A stretch of DNA of 64,000 nucleotides from Mycolicibacterium holsaticum DSM 44478 = JCM 12374. GTDB taxonomy: Bacteria; Actinomycetota; Actinomycetes; Mycobacteriales; Mycobacteriaceae. The stretch is taken from NCBI RefSeq assembly GCF_019645835.1, contig NZ_CP080998.1:2480001-2544000 (forward strand), in the 5' to 3' direction. This document shows positions 7,280-15,602 of this stretch, one piece after another; the first letter of the stretch is position 1; each line of letters opens with the position of its first letter. Made by a program: the position numbers and the translations under genes. The notes under the pieces were generated by a model, which ran no database searches, was not told where the DNA came from, and was given only the letters and a program-made list of their open reading frames with translations.

Positions 7280-8427
7280 TGAAACAACGTCAGCGCGCCT
7301 TCGTGGCAGTGCTCTTCGGCACCCTCGGCGGCGGTGAACTTCAGTAGCGTTTTCTTGCATCGCAATGCGTCGTAAAGCATTTGCGGCTGGCCGGCGAAAA
7401 ACTGGTCATTTTCCGCCTCGCAGACCAGCGTCGGGCAGGCGATTTTATCGGCCACGTCGGTAAGGTCGTATTTGTTGAACTCGTCGATGAATTCTTGGGC
7501 AGTGGTAACTCCCGGCGTCCACAGGCCATTGGACAGCATCCACCGCAGCGAGCTCGACGCCTGCGCACGTTGGGCGATCAGCGTCTCCAGTTCGGCGACC
7601 CGCTGTTCTGGATCAGGTTCTTGTTGTTGCGGTTCGGGCAACGCCGCCGCCATGGCGAATACTCCGTCGTAGGCGATGCATGCCGAAATCCGGTGTTCCT
7701 ATGCCGCGGCGCGGGGGGCGAGGTAGCCGCCCATGCTCATGCCCAGCAAGGCGATGCGCTCAGGGTCGACGCCGGGCAGCGTGAGGGCGACGTCCACGAC
7801 GGGGGTGACCACAGCCTCCCAGTCATACCGAAACGGCAGTTTGTCGATCCGTAACGCGGACCCCTGCCCCGGACCTTCGAAGATCAGGCAGTTCCATCCG
7901 TGTTGTTGCGCGGCCTTTCCGACGGCGAAAAACATCTCTTCGACCGTCGAGTCGTAACCCCCGTGCGCGAGCAACGTCGGCGCAGACTCGTGGCCGCTGG
8001 TGTTCAGGTAGTAGCCCTGCAGTTCGACTCCCTCGTAGCGAATACCGACGCGCGTCCAGTTCGCCTGGATCTCCGGAGCGGCCCGGAACGCCTTGATCGC
8101 GCGCGCGGAGGTGTCAGCCACCCGCGGATCGTTGACTGGGTCGTCGCGAAGGAAGAACTCGGCGGTGCGGTAGTAGTTGGAGGCACGCAGGTAGGCGCTA
8201 CTGGCGCTGGCGGCGTGCGCCTTGGCCGCGCAGTCGTCGGCGATCGCGACGATCCGGTCGGCCAGCGCCCGCCACTCGGAATACCACGACTCCGGGTCAC
8301 CGGGGGTGATTCGCGCAGCGGTGGCCATCACCTCACCGATATCGGCCCCGCCGTAAGCGGTGTACCCGACCGCGCGCAGCGTTTCGAATGAGAACGCTTC
8401 GTCGTCGAACATGAATCGCATAGCCAC
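7237..8427 (-). pseudogene. Alpha/beta hydrolase interrupted by one in-frame amber codon
   Basis: A 396-codon frame broken only by TAG at 7699-7701 (codon 243). The upstream part has an alpha-helical N-terminal region and the core motifs LLAHGGYDST and the nucleophile elbow LGMSMGGYLAPRAAA. After the TAG the same frame continues with EHRISACIAYDGVFAMAAAL, then CPTLVCEAENDQFFAGQ (acid) and EHCHEGA (His). Reading through the TAG gives a complete hydrolase of the prolyl-oligopeptidase-like type common in actinobacteria. So this is a single nonsense change, a base-call error, or (least likely) a readthrough gene. It is divergent from the TetR gene at 8510, which probably regulates it. Confidence 0.8.
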
Positions 8428-8439
8428 ACCTCCGCTTAA

Positions 8440-8456
8440 AGCAACTCTATGTTGCT
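8440..8456. promoter_or_regulatory. TetR operator candidate
   Basis: AGCAAC-TCTAT-GTTGCT is an inverted repeat with 6-bp arms and a 5-bp spacer in the 82-bp gap between the hydrolase (start 8427) and the TetR gene (start 8510). It is placed to control both. Confidence 0.5.
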
Positions 8457-8509
8457 ATAGTGAGAGCATTGCACTCCGGAAGCCTTAACGCAACAGATCG
8501 GGGCTCTAA

Positions 8510-9118
8510 ATGGCGAATCGGCAGGTGGTCCAAGGTGTTCGGACCGGTGGTCGCAGCGCCCGGGTCCGCGAGGCGATTCTTACTGCGGTACTCGACGAAC
8601 TGAGCGTCAACGGGCATGCCACGTTGAGTGTGGAGGCGATCGCCTCCCGCGCGGGCGTCAACAAGACCACCATCTACCGACGCTGGCCCACCCTCGACGA
8701 CCTGTTGGTCGACGCGCTCATGACGTGGTCACACGACGCAATTCCGCACCCGGACACCGGCGGGATCGAAACGGATTTGCTAGCGCTCGGCAGGACCTTC
8801 GCCGACCAACTCAACAGCGGCATCGGACGACAGATCGTTGCGGCCGTCCTCACCGCCGGCCTGCGATCGGCCCCACTTCGCGAGGTGAGCCGACGCTATT
8901 TCGATCACCAGACCGAACGCGCGGCGCCCATCATCACCCGAGCGATAGAACGAGGTGAGCTTCCGCCCCGCACGGACACCAACGCCGTGCTCACCACGTT
9001 CCGAGCACCACTGTTCTACCGCATGGTCACCACCGGCGACCCGATCGACGACGGGTTCATCGCACAGACCACCCGCGTAACCCTCACCGCGGCCCGTGCC
9101 GGCGAGCTGTCGGTGTGA
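8510..9118 (+). CDS. TetR/AcrR-family transcriptional regulator
   Basis: 202 residues. The N-terminal TetR helix-turn-helix lies at about 20-66 (LSVEAIASRAGVNKTTIYRR is the recognition part). The C-terminal ligand domain resembles the TetR_C_11 group (GRQIVAAVLTAGL, then FDHQTERAAPIITRAIERGE). It is divergent from the interrupted hydrolase and shares the 17-bp inverted repeat at 8440-8456, so it is probably a local repressor of itself and that gene. Ligand unknown. Confidence 0.85.
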   Translation: MANRQVVQGVRTGGRSARVREAILTAVLDELSVNGHATLSVEAIASRAGVNKTTIYRRWPTLDDLLVDALMTWSHDAIPHPDTGGIETDLLALGRTFADQLNSGIGRQIVAAVLTAGLRSAPLREVSRRYFDHQTERAAPIITRAIERGELPPRTDTNAVLTTFRAPLFYRMVTTGDPIDDGFIAQTTRVTLTAARAGELSV

Positions 9119-9178
9119 TCCGGGGCAGCTGAGAGCGGCGGCCAGTACCGCTGGGATGGCGTTGTGGACCAAGATGAT

Positions 9179-9604
9179 TCACTCCCCCTTCGTGCGCAGG
9201 TCCCAGGGCGGCATGCCGGTCACGCCCGCCAGGTTGCGTTGCAGCGCAACACCGGCCGGTAATGTGCGATAGAAGATGTTGACCTCGGCGATCTTGCCGT
9301 CGGGGTCCAGCAGGACGAGGAATATGCCATTGACAGTGGCGTCTCCGACTTGCAGCCGGAAGCGTGCGGCGTGGTGGGTGTCGCCGCTGAGGACCTCCAG
9401 ATACGTGTCGTCGGACGAGAGTCCGTTGACGGCCTTGATCGTTTCCACGGCGACCTTGCGGCCGGTGATGGGGTCGTCGCCGAACGGGCCGTAGAGCACC
9501 ACGTCCTCGGCGAGCAGGCTGGTAAGGGTGTCAGCGTCTGCGCCGCCGTTTATGCAGTCGACGAAGGACTCCAGGGTGGCGCGGTGTGGTGCGAATACGG
9601 TCAT
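9179..9604 (-). CDS. NTF2/SnoaL-like small protein
   Basis: 141 residues. The fold signature is the N-terminal helix pair (APHRATLESFVDCINGG), LLAEDVVLYGPFGDDPITGR and the C-terminal strands (DGKIAEVNIFYR). Such cone-shaped proteins act as isomerases, cyclases, hydrolases or ligand binders. The ATG at 9604 is chosen over 9643 because it has AGGAG 5 nt upstream and because the paralogue at 13000 starts at the same place (MTTLAPHRD). It is the third gene of a minus-strand operon, 25 bp behind the SDR gene. Confidence 0.75.
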   Translation of the reverse strand: MTVFAPHRATLESFVDCINGGADADTLTSLLAEDVVLYGPFGDDPITGRKVAVETIKAVNGLSSDDTYLEVLSGDTHHAARFRLQVGDATVNGIFLVLLDPDGKIAEVNIFYRTLPAGVALQRNLAGVTGMPPWDLRTKGE

Positions 9605-9629
9605 GGTTTCTCCTGGCGTCGCGAGAGAT

Positions 9630-10592
9630 TCATTGGTGGACAACCGAGTTTCTGCGCTCGGCGAAGTAGTGTCCGTTGTCCAGATCGTCGAGCAGGCGGG
9701 GCTGGGTGGGTTCCCAGCCCAGGGTCTGGCGGGTGATGAGGTTGGAGGCCGGAAGGTCCATCGTGACCAGATTCGTGAACATGCCGAAGTACCCCGGCAG
9801 CATCAGTTCGTCCACGGGCACGCTGACCGTCGGCAGGCCCAGACGGCTGCCAATGGCCTCGGCGATGTCGCGGAACGGAATTCCTTCGTCCTCGACGGCG
9901 TGCCAGTAGCTGCCGGCCGGACCCTTTTCCAGCGCCAACCGGAACAGGGTGGCGATATCGCGGATGTGCGCCGCATTCCACAGATTCGCGCCGTCGCCGG
10001 GGTAACCGGCGAAGCCCTTCGCCTTCGCGAGTGCGATCAACCCGGGCAGGAATCCGGCAGTGTCGGTCGTGTCGTGCGCAATGGTGGGAAACCGCACGAC
10101 CGACGACCGCACTCCCCGCTCGGCGAGTCCGACCACGGCGAGTTCCACGGCGTTACGGAACCGCAGGGTGCCCGAGTACTCCCGCCCGGTGGGCAAGGCC
10201 GGGTCTTGCTCGGTGGCCGGGCGCCCCAGATTCCCGAATGACGACGAGGCAATACTGCCCGCCGCGACCAACGGTTTCCCGGTTCCCGCGAGTGCCTCGC
10301 CGTAGGCGTGGATGACCGGGACCTCCGCGGTGGTCACTGCGTCGATCCCGCCGGAGGGCAGCAGGTCCTGCCGGTGCGCGACGTGAACGACGCCGTCGGA
10401 GTCCGCGGCCGCCTCCTTGAGCCCGTCGAGATCCTCGAGGCTGCCGCGACGCACCTTCGCGCCGAGCGCGGACACCGCCGCCGCGGCCGCGTCGGACCGG
10501 GCCAGGCCGGTGACCTCGTGCCCCGCGGCGATGAGCTCGGGAATGATGTGTGAACCGGAATGGCCGGTCCCGCCAGTGATGAAAACGCGCAT
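9630..10592 (-). CDS. NAD(P)-binding epimerase-type SDR oxidoreductase
   Basis: 320 residues. The N-terminal GGTGHSGSHI is an extended/atypical SDR dinucleotide-binding motif. The family pattern of NAD-dependent epimerase/dehydratase proteins follows (DSDGVVHVAH, a Ser-rich active-site strand, FRNAVELA in place of YxxxK, NAAHIRDIATLFRLALE). Tyr-x3-Lys is not clearly present, so catalysis may differ from classic epimerases. It lies between the F420/NADP oxidoreductase gene (10639) and the NTF2-like gene and is probably co-transcribed with both. Confidence 0.78.
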   Translation of the reverse strand: MRVFITGGTGHSGSHIIPELIAAGHEVTGLARSDAAAAAVSALGAKVRRGSLEDLDGLKEAAADSDGVVHVAHRQDLLPSGGIDAVTTAEVPVIHAYGEALAGTGKPLVAAGSIASSSFGNLGRPATEQDPALPTGREYSGTLRFRNAVELAVVGLAERGVRSSVVRFPTIAHDTTDTAGFLPGLIALAKAKGFAGYPGDGANLWNAAHIRDIATLFRLALEKGPAGSYWHAVEDEGIPFRDIAEAIGSRLGLPTVSVPVDELMLPGYFGMFTNLVTMDLPASNLITRQTLGWEPTQPRLLDDLDNGHYFAERRNSVVHQ

Positions 10593-10638
10593 GTGACTGT
10601 CCTTTTCAGAGTAGGTGCAGTGGCTGGTACGAGGGCGC

Positions 10639-11274
10639 TCAGCTGCGAACGTCGACGCCGAGGGAGAAGTTGGTGTGCTTGATGGAGTGGGTCATGAGGC
10701 CCAACTGCATCAGGCCCACGTTCTCCAGCGCCCGCGCCATCAGCAGCTGCCCGGTATCCATCGGGCGCAGTCCCAGGGTCTCGATGAATCTCGACACGCT
10801 TGCCTTTGCCTGCGGGTCGTCACCGGCGATGAACACGTCCAACGGGTGCCCCTCGGCCGGGCCGTCGGTCAGAACATTGGCGAACAGCGTGTTGAACGCC
10901 TTGACGACATGCGCGCCGGAGGGGGCGGCCTTGGCGATTTCCTGCGCGCCGGAACTGCCCTCGGGGGTGACAAACCCCGTGAAATCGGGGGTGACCGGGT
11001 TGGTGATGTCGATGATGATCTTGCCGCGCAAGCCATCTCCGTACCCGCTGACCACCGCCGCCGCGCCGGCGTACGGCACAGTGAGGATCACGATGTCCCC
11101 CGCCGGTGCGGTATCGGCCGCCCCGACGGTGGCGCCGCCACCCAGTTCGACGGCCAATTCCTTGGCCTTGGCCTGGTCACGGCCGACGATCTCGACGTCG
11201 TTGCCGCCTGCGAGCGCCCGCCCGGCCAGCGCGCTGGCCATGGTTCCGGCGCCGATGATGCTGATGCTGCTCAT
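10639..11274 (-). CDS. NADPH-dependent F420 reductase-family protein (copy 1)
   Basis: About 211 residues from the ATG at 11274. ISIIGAGTMASALAGRALAGG is a dinucleotide-binding fold, and GDIVILTVPYAGAAAVV, IIIDITNPVTPDF and HVVKAFNTLFANVL are the signature segments of the F420-dependent NADP oxidoreductase family. A further upstream ATG exists at 11346, but the extra 24 residues lie over the promoter and operator repeats. It is paralogous to 13497-14123. It may reduce F420 or an unknown substrate with NADPH. Confidence 0.8.
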   Translation of the reverse strand: MSSISIIGAGTMASALAGRALAGGNDVEIVGRDQAKAKELAVELGGGATVGAADTAPAGDIVILTVPYAGAAAVVSGYGDGLRGKIIIDITNPVTPDFTGFVTPEGSSGAQEIAKAAPSGAHVVKAFNTLFANVLTDGPAEGHPLDVFIAGDDPQAKASVSRFIETLGLRPMDTGQLLMARALENVGLMQLGLMTHSIKHTNFSLGVDVRS

Positions 11275-11299
11275 GAGGTGTCCCGTCTCTATGACTCCG

Positions 11300-11352
11300 A
11301 ATTTGGTTGATCCCTCAACCGTAGACCTGCTTGGATGATGCGTCAACCAATT
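11300..11352. promoter_or_regulatory. Inverted TTGGTTGA / TCAACCAA elements upstream of the F420 reductase operon
   Basis: GGTTGA-TCCC-TCAACC at 11305-11320 is an inverted repeat, and AATTTGGTTGA (11300-11310) pairs with TCAACCAATT (11343-11352). The same TCAACCA(A/T)TT element lies at 15108-15117 just upstream of the MarR gene, which suggests a shared operator. Confidence 0.5.
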
Positions 11353-11432
11353 CGGATAAGTGATCAGGCCGCGCCTGGCAACCCTTCGCTTACGCGCATC
11401 AACAGATCGAGGTCCACCCTTGGCGAGCAGGC
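11332..11432 (+). pseudogene. Degenerate 5' fragment of a MarR-type regulator gene
   Basis: GGCCGCGCCTGGCA, GCGCATCAACAG and TCGAGG at 11367-11413 line up with the same words inside the intact MarR gene (about 15166-15215), and GATGCGTCAACCA upstream matches GATACGTCAACCA before that gene. About 35 bp covering the start codon are missing, and the frame breaks after about 25 codons. It is therefore a truncated relic of the promoter and first codons of a MarR paralogue, lying divergent from the copy 1 F420 reductase operon. Nothing gene-like was seen in the remaining gap to 11522. Confidence 0.7.
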
Positions 11433-11522
11433 GCCGTAATCGCCATCAGCCGTGAGGTTTTCGTTCGCTGATTCCCGCTGAACGAGCAACACTGCTGTGA
11501 CCCAACGGCCGACGTCGAAATC

Positions 11523-12113
11523 TCAGCGTGTGCCAAGCGGTACGTCTGCTGCGGGGAGGGCGTTGTCGATGAGAACGGCGGCGATGGAGGCGGCGGTGGC
11601 GAAGCCTTCGGTGTTGAGGACTCGGTTGCGCGCCGAGGCGCCATCGAGCAGCAGGGCCAGTTGTTCACCGAGCTGTTCGGGGTTGGTGGCGCCGGCCTCG
11701 CGCGCGGTTTCGGCGAACCGCGCGGCAAAGGCCTTCTTGTAGTCGCGGGCGTGCACGCGCGCCGGGTGGTCCGGGGAGTTGATTTCGACGGCCGCCGCGA
11801 TGAACGGGCACAGCGATCCCTCGATGTCGAAGGCGGCCAGGAGCCGTTCGCGGGGTGTGAGGTCGGTGCGGTCGAACACCTCGGGCAGTACATCGGGATC
11901 GAAACGACGCAGGTGTTCGGCGATCAGCTCGTCCTTGCTGGTGAAGTGCTGATAGAAGGTGCGCTTGGACACCTGAGCCACCGCGCAGAGCTGGTCCAGG
12001 CCGGTGCTGTTGATGCCTTGATCGCGGAACAGCTGCCGCGAAGCGGCGAGGATGCGCTCTCGCGCTCCCCTGCCGCGGCGCAAGCCTCGCGGGCCCTTCG
12101 CCAACTCCGTCAT
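11523..12113 (-). CDS. TetR-family transcriptional regulator
   Basis: 196 residues. Residues about 16-62 are the TetR helix-turn-helix (ILAASRQLFRDQGINSTGLD, then AVAQVSKRTFYQHF). The C-terminus (CPFIAAAVEINSPDHPARVHA) belongs to the group that often controls small redox operons. It is divergent from the SDR gene at 12238 and the gap carries repeated GATCGGT elements, so it probably represses that operon. Confidence 0.85.
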   Translation of the reverse strand: MTELAKGPRGLRRGRGARERILAASRQLFRDQGINSTGLDQLCAVAQVSKRTFYQHFTSKDELIAEHLRRFDPDVLPEVFDRTDLTPRERLLAAFDIEGSLCPFIAAAVEINSPDHPARVHARDYKKAFAARFAETAREAGATNPEQLGEQLALLLDGASARNRVLNTEGFATAASIAAVLIDNALPAADVPLGTR

Positions 12114-12137
12114 GTGCCCAGCTTAGCGCAATTCGGT

Positions 12138-12210
12138 ACCGATCGGTGTGCATAGCTTGCGCAGCGGGCATCGGTGCGCGTACGTTAGGCACACAGATCG
12201 GTATACATAG
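12138..12210. promoter_or_regulatory. Paired GATCGGT elements in the TetR/SDR promoter
   Basis: ACCGATCGGT at 12138-12147 is a perfect palindrome. GATCGGTGTGCATAG (12141-12155) recurs as GATCGGTATACATAG (12196-12210), 13 of 15 identical. Repeated half-sites on both sides of the divergent start region are typical of TetR operators. Confidence 0.5.
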
Positions 12211-12237
12211 TATCGGCGCAACGAAACGGAAGAGATC

Positions 12238-12972
12238 ATGGGAAAACTTGATGGCAAGGTCGCGGTGATCACCGGTGCGACAAGTGGTTTGGCACTGGCC
12301 GGCGCCAAGCTGTTCGTTGACGAAGGCGCTCACGTCTTCATCTCGGGCCGACGGAAGGACGCGCTGGATGAGGCCGTCGAACTGATCGGCCGCAACGTGA
12401 CCGGCGTGCCGGGTGATTCGGCCGACCTCGACGATCTGGACCGGTTGTTCGACACGGTCAAACAGGAAAAAGGCTCGATCGACGTGTTGTGGGCAAGTGC
12501 GGGGACAGGCGAGCAGGCAAGGCTCGGCCAGATCACCGAGGAGCACTTCGATGCCACCTTCGGGCTGAACGCGCGCGGCACATTGTTCACGGTTCAAAAG
12601 GCGCTGCCGCTGTTCAACGATGGCGGCTCGATCTTCATGACGGGGTCGAACGCATCGCTGAAGGGCTACCCCGAGTGGAGTGTGTACGCCGCGAGCAAGG
12701 CCGTGCAGCTTGCCTACGCGCGGGTGTGGGTCTCGGAGTTGAAGGACCGCAATATCCGGGTCAACGTGCTGACCCCCGGCCAGGTCGCCACGGCGAAGCA
12801 GGAGGAGTTGTTCGACGAGGCGATGAAGGCGCAGTTCGAGTCCCTCATCCCGCGCGGAAAGATGGGCCGCCCTGAGGAACTCGCGTCGGCCGCGTTGTTC
12901 CTGGCTTCCGACGACTCGAGCTACGTCAACGGCATGGAACTGGTTGTCGACGGCGGCACCTCAGCGATCTGA
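12238..12972 (+). CDS. Short-chain dehydrogenase/reductase
   Basis: 244 residues, a classical SDR. The dinucleotide motif is an odd TGATSGLALAGAKLF, where the usual third glycine region GIG is replaced by GLA. The catalytic set is S (MTGSNASLKG), YAASKAVQ, and N in LNARGTLF, with the C-terminal VNGMELVVDGG typical of the FabG-like branch. It is the first gene of a plus-strand run SDR, NTF2-like, F420 reductase, LLM, with a 27-bp gap to the next. Substrate unknown. Confidence 0.85.
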   Translation: MGKLDGKVAVITGATSGLALAGAKLFVDEGAHVFISGRRKDALDEAVELIGRNVTGVPGDSADLDDLDRLFDTVKQEKGSIDVLWASAGTGEQARLGQITEEHFDATFGLNARGTLFTVQKALPLFNDGGSIFMTGSNASLKGYPEWSVYAASKAVQLAYARVWVSELKDRNIRVNVLTPGQVATAKQEELFDEAMKAQFESLIPRGKMGRPEELASAALFLASDDSSYVNGMELVVDGGTSAI

Positions 12973-12999
12973 CCTGCCCCAGAGACACCAGGAGTAGCC

Positions 13000-13425
13000 A
13001 TGACCACATTGGCCCCGCACCGCGACACCGTCGACCAATTCGTCGCCAGCATGCACGCCGGCGCGGACAAAGACGCACTTTCGGACATCCTCGCCGAGGA
13101 CGTGGTGCTGTACGGCCCGCTCGACGACGAGCCACTCACCGGCCGCCAGGCCGTCCTGGAAGCCATCCAGACCGTCAGCGCGGCGGCCGCCGACCTCACC
13201 TACAGGGAGGTTCTCAGCGGCACGACGCATCACGCCGCGTACTTCCGGCTGCAGATCGACGACACCGTGGTCAACGGAATGGACCGCATCCGGTTCGACG
13301 CCAACGGCAAGATCGCCGAGGTGACCATCTGGTGGCGTCCGCTGCCATCCGGCGTCGAGATGCAAGGGCGCCTTGCGGGTCTTCTCGGCGGGCAACCCTG
13401 GAAGCTCCTCACCCATACGGCGTAA
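13000..13425 (+). CDS. NTF2/SnoaL-like small protein, paralogue of 9179-9604
   Basis: 141 residues, the same length and arrangement as the protein at 9179-9604. Shared stretches include LAEDVVLYGP, DPITGR/EPLTGR, YREVLSG/YLEVLSG and THHAA. One striking difference is that the IFLVLL strand of copy 1 is replaced by MDRIRFDANGK. It has a clear purine-rich upstream site (CAGGAG). The paralogy with an equally duplicated F420 reductase shows that a two-gene module was copied. Confidence 0.8.
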   Translation: MTTLAPHRDTVDQFVASMHAGADKDALSDILAEDVVLYGPLDDEPLTGRQAVLEAIQTVSAAAADLTYREVLSGTTHHAAYFRLQIDDTVVNGMDRIRFDANGKIAEVTIWWRPLPSGVEMQGRLAGLLGGQPWKLLTHTA

Positions 13426-13496
13426 CAGCGAAACCGACCCCTCATCCCCCGGGCCACCGGCCCGCCAACCAGCCAACAAACAGAAGCGAGCACATC

Positions 13497-14123
13497 ATGA
13501 CAAGCATCAGCATCATCGGCTCGGGAAACATGGCCAGGGCCATCGGCGCCCTGGCCGTCCAGGGCGGCAACACCGTCGAAATCATCAGTCGCGACGCAGC
13601 CAAGGCCGCAGCCCTGGCCGGCGCGCTAGGCAAGGGTGTCACGACCGGAACGTGGGGCTCCGCCCCAGCCGGCGACATCGTCATCCTCGCCGTGTTGTTC
13701 GACAGCGCCGCACCAATCGTCAGCCGGTTCGGGGACGCACTGGCCGGCAAGATCATCGTCGACATCACCAACCCCTTCAATGCCACGGCAGACGGGCTGG
13801 CTATCCCCGAAAACACCTCGGTCGCACAGGAAGTCGCCAAGGCGGCCCCGGCCGACGCCAACGTGGTGAAGGCATTCAACACCGTCTTCGGTCACGTCCT
13901 GGAAAAAGGCCAGACACTCGATGTGTTCTTCGCCGGCGACGACACGCAAGCCAAAGCGCACGTGTCGAAGTTCATTGAGAGCCTCGGGCTACGCCCGCTG
14001 GACGTCGGTGGCTTGAAAATGGCGCACTGGCTAGAGGGAGCGGGCCTGGTCCTCATGGGCGTCGCCCGCTACGGCGCGGGGAACTTCGACATCGCCCTCG
14101 GTGTCACCAAAGTTCCCGGCTGA
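13497..14123 (+). CDS. NADPH-dependent F420 reductase-family protein (copy 2)
   Basis: 208 residues from the ATG at 13497. ISIIGSGNMARAIGALAVQGG, GDIVILAVLFDSA, IIVDITNPFNATADG and NVVKAFNTVFGHVL match copy 1 segment by segment. Further upstream in-frame starts would add an Arg/Pro-rich tail and are rejected. It is followed by an F420-type LLM oxidoreductase 28 bp downstream, so it may supply reduced F420 for that enzyme. This is an inference from family and position. Confidence 0.8.
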   Translation: MTSISIIGSGNMARAIGALAVQGGNTVEIISRDAAKAAALAGALGKGVTTGTWGSAPAGDIVILAVLFDSAAPIVSRFGDALAGKIIVDITNPFNATADGLAIPENTSVAQEVAKAAPADANVVKAFNTVFGHVLEKGQTLDVFFAGDDTQAKAHVSKFIESLGLRPLDVGGLKMAHWLEGAGLVLMGVARYGAGNFDIALGVTKVPG

Positions 14124-14151
14124 GCCGCAGAAAAGCCAGCGGAGGAACACG

Positions 14152-15045
14152 ATGAAGCTTGGTTTCGTCATTCCCATCATCGGCCCGGCCATCACCAGCG
14201 CCGTTGGCCTCAGCGCGTTCTGCCGAGGGCTCGAGGACCTTGGTTATGACACGTTGTGGGTCGGCGATCGACTGGTCACGCCGGTGGACATGCAGGCCAC
14301 CTATCCGGGCAGAGAGCAGCCGTACCCGCCGCAGATGACCCGCTACCTCGATCCGGTGCTGCTGTGGACCGTCGCCGCCACCGCGACCAGCCGGGTGCGA
14401 TTGAACGCCAGCACGCTCAGCACGTTCTACTACGAGCCAACGCATCTGGCCCGGCAGCTGACAACGCTCGACGTGCTCAGCGACGGCCGCCTTGACGTCG
14501 GCGTGGGGGTCGGATGGATGAAGGATGAACATGACATCGCCCGCGGTGCAGACTGGCGCCGCCGCGGGCGGATGCTCGACGACGTGCTGGCGTTCCTCCA
14601 GGAGTGGTGGACGACCACTCCGGTGTCCTGGGATAGCGAGTTTTTCTCCCTACCGGCGGTCCATGCCGACCTGCGCCCGGTCCAGGCCGGCGGTCCGCCC
14701 ATCTGGATCGGCGGTGCCAGCGAGGCCGCGATGCGCAGGGTCGGCCGCGTTGGCACCGGCTGGCTCGGGGTCGAAGGCCTGCAGGACTCCGACCAATTGT
14801 GGCCGATTGCGCGCCGTGCGGCGCAGGACGCCGGCCGCGATCCTGACGCGCTGAAGACGGCCATGCGAATCGACATCGGGCCCGGCGCGTCCGTCGACTC
14901 GGTGGTCGACAAGATCGAACGCTTCGCGGGCGACGGTGTCGACGAGGCGATCGTGGATGCCATCCCTCTGTTCCCCACCCTCGAGCAACTGCTCGACTTC
15001 GCCAGCCAGGTAATCACCACATGGGGTGTTCGTCGGACGGCTTGA
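14152..15045 (+). CDS. LLM-class F420-dependent oxidoreductase
   Basis: 297 residues. Luciferase-like monooxygenase fold: LGFVIPIIGPAIT, LGYDTLWVGDRLVTP, VRLNASTLSTFYYEPTHLAR, and LDVGVGVGWMKDEHDIARG, the hallmark of the LLM F420 branch. PIWIGGASEAAMRRVGR follows. The start is fixed by GGAGGAAC 4 nt upstream of the ATG at 14152. It is the last enzyme of the plus-strand run, with MarR downstream. Substrate unknown. Confidence 0.87.
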   Translation: MKLGFVIPIIGPAITSAVGLSAFCRGLEDLGYDTLWVGDRLVTPVDMQATYPGREQPYPPQMTRYLDPVLLWTVAATATSRVRLNASTLSTFYYEPTHLARQLTTLDVLSDGRLDVGVGVGWMKDEHDIARGADWRRRGRMLDDVLAFLQEWWTTTPVSWDSEFFSLPAVHADLRPVQAGGPPIWIGGASEAAMRRVGRVGTGWLGVEGLQDSDQLWPIARRAAQDAGRDPDALKTAMRIDIGPGASVDSVVDKIERFAGDGVDEAIVDAIPLFPTLEQLLDFASQVITTWGVRRTA

Positions 15046-15102
15046 CGGCGAGGGACGCGAGGCTGTCCTTCGTCGGCACTCCCCGACCCACCTTCTTTGA
15101 TG

Positions 15103-15120
15103 ATACGTCAACCATTTGGC
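15103..15120 (+). promoter_or_regulatory. MarR operator candidate overlapping its own promoter
   Basis: ATACGTCAACCATTTGGC lies 6-23 nt before the MarR start. The TCAACCA element is shared with 11343-11352 in front of the relic MarR copy and the copy 1 F420 reductase operon. Confidence 0.45.
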
Positions 15121-15125
15121 GTAAC

Positions 15126-15602
15126 ATGATGCCGATGGAACCGAACTGGCTGAGCCCTGCTGAAGGCCGCGCCTGGCAGGCATTCGTGTATGCGCATCAA
15201 CAGCTCGAGGCCCACCTGAGCCGGCGCCTGCAGCAATCGGGGCTGTCCGGTGCCGACTACGAGGTACTGGCCGCACTCTCGGCTCACGCCGGGGGCCGCA
15301 TGTCGGCCCGTGATCTGAGCACCGCACTGAGCTGGGAGAAAAGCCGTCTCTCCCACCAGGCGCGACGCATGCAGAAGGACGGGCTGATTGTGCGCGAGCC
15401 CAACCCCGACGACGCCCGCAGCACCATGGTCTGCCTGCTGCCGGCCGGCCGCGCCGCCATCGAGAAGGCCGCGCCCGGACACGTCGAGGAAGTCCGCCGG
15501 AACTTCATCGACCTGTTCACCCCGGCCGAACTCGACACGCTCGCCACCCTCAACGAACGAATCCTGCAACACCTGGCCACAGACCACGACTCCCCCGGCT
15601 AA
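15126..15602 (+). CDS. MarR-family transcriptional regulator
   Basis: About 158 residues. Winged helix typical of MarR: GADYEVLAALSAHAGGRMSA, DLSTALSWEKSRLSHQARRM as recognition helix, and the wing VREPNPDDARSTMVCLLPAG. Three ATGs (15126, 15129, 15135) are possible. The upstream frame start at 15021 is rejected because it would translate the operator region. It is probably autoregulated and may also act at the matching element at 11343, linking the two F420 reductase loci. Confidence 0.82.
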   Translation: MMPMEPNWLSPAEGRAWQAFVYAHQQLEAHLSRRLQQSGLSGADYEVLAALSAHAGGRMSARDLSTALSWEKSRLSHQARRMQKDGLIVREPNPDDARSTMVCLLPAGRAAIEKAAPGHVEEVRRNFIDLFTPAELDTLATLNERILQHLATDHDSPG

